A DNA stretch of 64,000 nt from Dactylonectria macrodidyma (lineage: Eukaryota > Ascomycota > Sordariomycetes > Hypocreales > Nectriaceae). The translations under genes and the position numbers were made by a program. Below, one piece after another: positions 59,904 through 64,000 of the stretch; within the stretch, counting starts at the first letter, position 1, and each line of letters starts with the position of its first letter. The stretch lies in the NCBI GenBank assembly GCA_020744425.1, contig JAGMUV010000016.1, positions 1,513,249-1,577,248 of the forward strand. Direction: 5' to 3'. A model generated the notes under the pieces. The model did no database searches. It was given only the letters and a program-made list of their open reading frames with translations, and had not been told where the DNA came from.

Positions 59904-62900
59904 ATGGAGCATTCTATGTCAACACAGGAGCAGCAGCTCTGCCAGTCCCTGTCAAAGCTGCCTGTCCGCTTCGAGTACCGCTACACCGAAAAAGCCTCGC
60001 AAGAGCTGCTGAGGAGCCTGTTCCTGGTCTCTGGCTGGTGGCAGTGACGACTACATGCGGCTGCTGTTCCCAGACGGCAATCTAAGTGATGCCTTGAAGC
60101 TCAGCGATGCACAGGGTGTAGTCGAAGGAGCTGGATACACTGAGCAGGCGCGGGGCAAGCGATGCGGGTACATCTTCAAACCTGGCGACGCCATCTATAT
60201 GTGCCGCACCTGCGATACCAACAACACCTGCCGCCTCTGCAGGCAATGCTATGAGTCGACCGACCACAAGGGAACACTCGTTGCGACGACGCATCTGCAC
60301 CGGCAACATTGATTGCTGCGACTGCGGCGATGATAAAGTATGGACGACGCCATTGTTCTGCACCATCCACTCCGATATGCGCGCTGGCGGACAAAAGGGA
60401 AAGGAAGAGGGAGCAGCTTGGCTGCCCGAAGATGTCGCTTCAAACCTACAGATGACTATCGGTCGGGTTTTTGACTATATCTGCGACGTCGTCTCGTGCT
60501 CGCCCAAACAACTGCGCCGGGCCAAGACAAAGGAGTCTATCCTGGAGGACGAGATATCGTCGAGGCTATCCTCTCGATTCTACGGCCCGGATTCTAAACC
60601 CTGCAACGACTTTGCACTGATTTTATGGGATCATGGGAAACATCCCGTTCAAGAAGTACAGGACCAGGTCGCTCTTGCCACAGTGACAAGAGCGATCCTG
60701 CCGCCGCCCGAAACGCTACGGAAGCCAACGCCGTAGGACGCAGTATCTTAGCTTACCTATCAGATGTGGATAAGCTCATCCGTATGGGGACCGTCATGGA
60801 GGCTATTGGAGTCACAGTAACCATCAGATCAGCAAGGGATACGTTCCGTGAGCAGATGTGTGGAACCCTCGTGGAATGGCTTCGCGACATCTCTGGCTGC
60901 TCGGTCGGTCACGATAGTCACATACTTCGCCAAACCATTAACGAGGAAATGATGAAAACGTGGCGGAAAGGTAGCTCGGCCACCAACATGCTTGGTCCGA
61001 TCGATGATGAGGAGAACGATCAGATGACCGAGTCTCGTCACCGTTTTGATGTCATGACCCAAGACCCATCATGATGCTAGAAGACGCGGACCGCAAAAGG
61101 CCTAAACGAATCACATTACGGATATGACGATGGCGATCTAGATGACGATGACGATCTGGATGACGATGATGATATGGATGACCATGGCAATCACTCGCCG
61201 TCCAGCTCCATGGCTGGTGGAGGCGAGGACGAGGATAGTGATGACGATGCTGTGATGGTTGATGCTCGTGGAGATGTTGGCGATTTGGACATGACCTGGA
61301 GCCAATCCGGCCAGCCTTTAGAAGAGGATGAGGCTACGATGGCCGGATATCCATCGCCGCCTCCTCCACCTCCTATCGGTGCCGCAGGTGCTACCAGTAC
61401 CACGGCTCCTGCCCCTGTGATTCCCGCTGCAGCGGCCCCTCCGACCGCCACCCAGGATCGAGAAGGAATGCCTCCGGACTCTGAGGAACAAACCGGGGAC
61501 CTGATTGCCGCATCAATTTTCGCCAAAGCGAATGTCAAAATCCCCAAGACCCCAGGAAAGACCGAGAAGATGACCCCACGGCCTGAGCCATACTGGATAG
61601 AGACCCCCGCGGTTTACCGACAGCGCGGGAACATCCCCCTAGCCGAAGATGTCTTCCAGCGTGTTCGCCTCGACTGGCTTCTCCTATTCGACTTGAGACT
61701 GTGGAGGAAGGTCAGAAACGACCTCAGAGCCTTATACATATCAACAGCGACGCAGATTCCCGAGTTCAAGCGAGACCTTGCCCTCAGATATGCCAACCTC
61801 TATACAGTTCTGGCTCAATTATACTTGGTTGGAGATCGAGAGCCGGATCATTCCATTATCAACCTTTCCTTCCAGCTGCTGAAGACTCCTTCCATCGCTG
61901 CCGAGGTTGTTGAACGAGAAAATTTCATGACTAACCTGCTGGCCATTATGTACACATTCTTGACCACCGGCCAGGTCGGGTACCCTTGGGATGTCTCCGC
62001 CGATGCTGGCTTGGCTGTCAAGAGACGCGTCACTAATGCAGGGATGTACCACTTCTACCAGGACCTGGAGTATCTCCTTCGAGCACCACGCGTCCAAGAG
62101 CTTGTGAAATACGAGCTGCGGTACCTGATGCAGTTCTCAGATCTGGTCAAGCTTCACCAATGTATCGAGCCTAATGTCCGCGCTGTCGTCGAGCCCGTGG
62201 AGTACGGGGTCGAATCATGGACAAAGACCTTACTGCTTCCACGCGAGACTAGCCTGCAGGCTCGGAACATCGCCGAAGCGTTCCGGAACTGTACTCCAGA
62301 CGAGATGCAGTGTCTGCGACGAGCTATCCGGCTCACCGCGAAGACGGTGGTTTTGAACTCAATCGGCGCCGAACGCCACAGATTCAAAGAATTCCTGAGG
62401 TCAAGGATGAGGATTCAGTTCAAGACTTTGACCGACTTTGAGTTTGACCTGGAGGCCACATCTTATAATGTGGTTAAGTTCGTGGTTGAGAAGGACGCCA
62501 TCAGCTTCCATCATGCCCTGCACTACACGTTGTCATGGCTTATCGAATGTGGACTGTCTCTTCCCGCCTCCGCCCGTGAAGTCACTCTTGAGCTTCACTC
62601 AACAAGATCTCGGATCCATGCCTGAGCTCATGGGTCGTACACAGGTACTGAAAAATGAGTACAGTCCTGAGGACTATCTGATGGGGGCTTTTGATTTCCC
62701 CCTCCGGGTTTGCGCCTGGCTCGCCCAGATCAGGGCCAAGATGTGGGTTCGCAATGGTACCGGCCTTCAGTGCCAGGCCAGCGCCTACCGTGGAGTTCAA
62801 AGGGATGTTTCTTATTATCGAGATATTTTCCTGCTCCAGACAGCTTTAGTCAGTCTGTGACCCGAGTCGAGTGCTTGTTTCTATCATCGACCGTTTCGGG

Positions 62901-64000
62901 ATGGAGAGCTGGGCTAAGGGACTCTTTCAGCTGAAGTCTGAGGCTCAGGATGATAGTCAGAATCTAGACGTGGCGGAGGACATGATCCAGCTCCTCATCG
63001 TCCTCAGCGATCGAACATCACTGATCTCCTCCGACGATGGGTCCTAATTCAATAGTCGCTATGCGTCGCGAGATCATTCATATCTTGTGCTTTAAGCCTC
63101 TGTCGGTTAACGAGATATGGAGCAAACTTGTACCGAAACATTGGGAGCACGAGGACTTCTATCGTGTTCTGAACGAGCTGGCTACCTTCCAGCCTTCAGA
63201 TAGCGTATCGGACGTCGGAACTTTTGAGCTTCGCCCAGAATTCTTCGAAGAAATCGATCCCTATATTGCGTTTTATCACAAAAACCAGCGGGAGGAATCT
63301 GAGATGGTGTACCGAAATAAGAAAGCCGGGGAGACAGGCAAACCAGTCGAGGAGATTGTATACGAACCCAGAACTCGCCCCGTCCTCTCGGGCTTGTTCG
63401 AGAACCTGGGCGCATTCATGGGCACAGGCATGTTTTGCCAGGTCATCTATTACTCACTTCTGTATCCGCTTGTGGCGCACAAGTTCGCGCCCTCGGTACC
63501 CTTTACGAGATTGGAGACGTTCTTGCAAGTCGTGTTGCATCTTGTGTTAATCGCCATCGTCGAGGACATGACCGATGAGACTGAGATGGCCGGGGAGTCT
63601 CTCAAATCTTTCGTCTACATGGCGCTCACTCGGCGGGCCCGCAGCAATTTCATGCTCGATGCACCAAACTCCAGAACAATTGTGGCTCTCTTACATATGA
63701 TGTCGACCAAGGATGAGTTCAAGACTGTGCATCCCAAGATTGCGCTCGTACTCAAACGCCTCAAGCAGAAGCGACCCCGTGCGTTCGAGGCAGCGTATAC
63801 GAGTCTCGGGGTTTTAGTTGATCGTATCCATACGTCGTCGCCAGCCAACACATCTGTCGAAGAAGAACGTGAACGGCGGAAGAAGGCTGCCCTAAGCTGC
63901 CAGGCCAGGGTCATGGCGCAGTTCCAACAACAGCAGAAGAGCTTCATGGAAAACCAGACGACAATTGACTGTGGTTCTGACTTGGACGAGGACGAACAGA
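59904..64000 (+). pseudogene. ubr1: UBR1-type N-recognin E3 ubiquitin ligase, frameshifted, runs off window
   Basis: From MEHSMSTQEQQLCQSLSKLP the protein can be followed through several frames. UBR-box zinc finger: KRCGYIFKPGDAIYMCRTCD, CRLCRQCYESTDHKG, then NIDCCDCGDD and PLFCTIHSD. Then come MTIGRVFDYICDVVSCSPKQ, VTVTIRSARDTFREQMCGTL, an Asp-repeat acidic stretch (about 61120-61190), DWLLLFDLRLWRKVRNDLRA, a long helical region to 62625, YYRDIFLLQTAL, DPSRVLVSIIDRFGMESWAK and MRREIIHILCFKPLSVNEIW up to 64000. The RING and C-terminal autoinhibitory part would lie beyond the window. Frames change near 60026 (an extra C), 60297 (inside the UBR box), 60665-60715, 61072-61115 (two in-frame stops), 62600, 62855 and 63043. 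In the family this enzyme binds basic and bulky N-terminal residues and marks proteins for degradation. The number of shifts suggests a dead copy, unless the assembly is faulty here. Confidence 0.85.

Noticed and set aside
1..64000. A Starship-type giant transposon or a secondary-metabolite cluster
   Set aside because: No tyrosine-recombinase captain (DUF3435) and no polyketide synthase, NRPS, terpene cyclase or associated transporter could be recognised. The lone methyltransferase is a relic.

Overview
The window looks like nuclear DNA from a filamentous ascomycete (Pezizomycotina). Introns are short, with GTATGT/GTAAGC-type donors and CTAAC-type branch points. Host-type genes include a tubulin-tyrosine-ligase-like protein, a 2EXR protein, a von Willebrand A protein, a LaeA/UMTA-type methyltransferase relic, a GCN5 fragment and the N-end-rule ligase UBR1. 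Most of the rest is fungal transposons: Tc1-like, pogo/Fot1-like, hAT, piggyBac and a Tad-like LINE. No bacterial operon, CRISPR array or rRNA is visible. I cannot name the species.

Layout. 0.9-3.7 kb: a TTL-family gene and a methyltransferase pseudogene on the opposite strand. 3.7-8.3 kb: mostly non-coding, with one orphan gene candidate. 8.3-16.1 kb: a dead Tc1-like element, a piggyBac remnant, a GCN5 acetyltransferase fragment cut off at a hAT end, and a pogo-like element with RIP-type stop codons. 16.1-18.3 kb: a fungal kinase-like fragment and a multi-pass membrane protein gene with an in-frame stop. 20-27.5 kb: a broken hAT transposase carrying a solo LTR, then a Tc1-like element butted against a pogo-like element that itself carries an internally deleted hAT copy. 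27.5-29.6 kb: an orphan gene and small hAT and LINE fragments. 29.75-35.05 kb: a Tc1-like element split by two different pogo/Fot1-like elements, all with TA target duplications. 35-38.6 kb: a hAT fragment, a 2EXR gene, an AT-rich element and a LINE fragment. 41-44.7 kb: a vWA gene and an orphan two-exon gene. 46.5-49.4 kb: a complete hAT element. 49.76-56.46 kb: a 781-bp non-autonomous hAT element split by a full-length 5.9-kb LINE. 59.9-64 kb: the 5' part of UBR1 with several frameshifts, running off the window.

The unifying biology is transposon accumulation and nesting. Host genes are few and are often broken or truncated next to elements. Three elements keep uninterrupted enzyme-coding capacity: the hAT at 46.5 kb, the Fot1-like element at 29.9 kb and the LINE. 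A fourth, at 33.1 kb, keeps its catalytic core only. Exact target duplications let the order of insertion be read in four places. I did not find a convincing new host-encoded system. The most informative novelties are the nested insertions, the hAT families each with its own subterminal repeat word, the UAAUG coupling of the LINE ORFs, and the DD38E spacing of one Tc1-like family.
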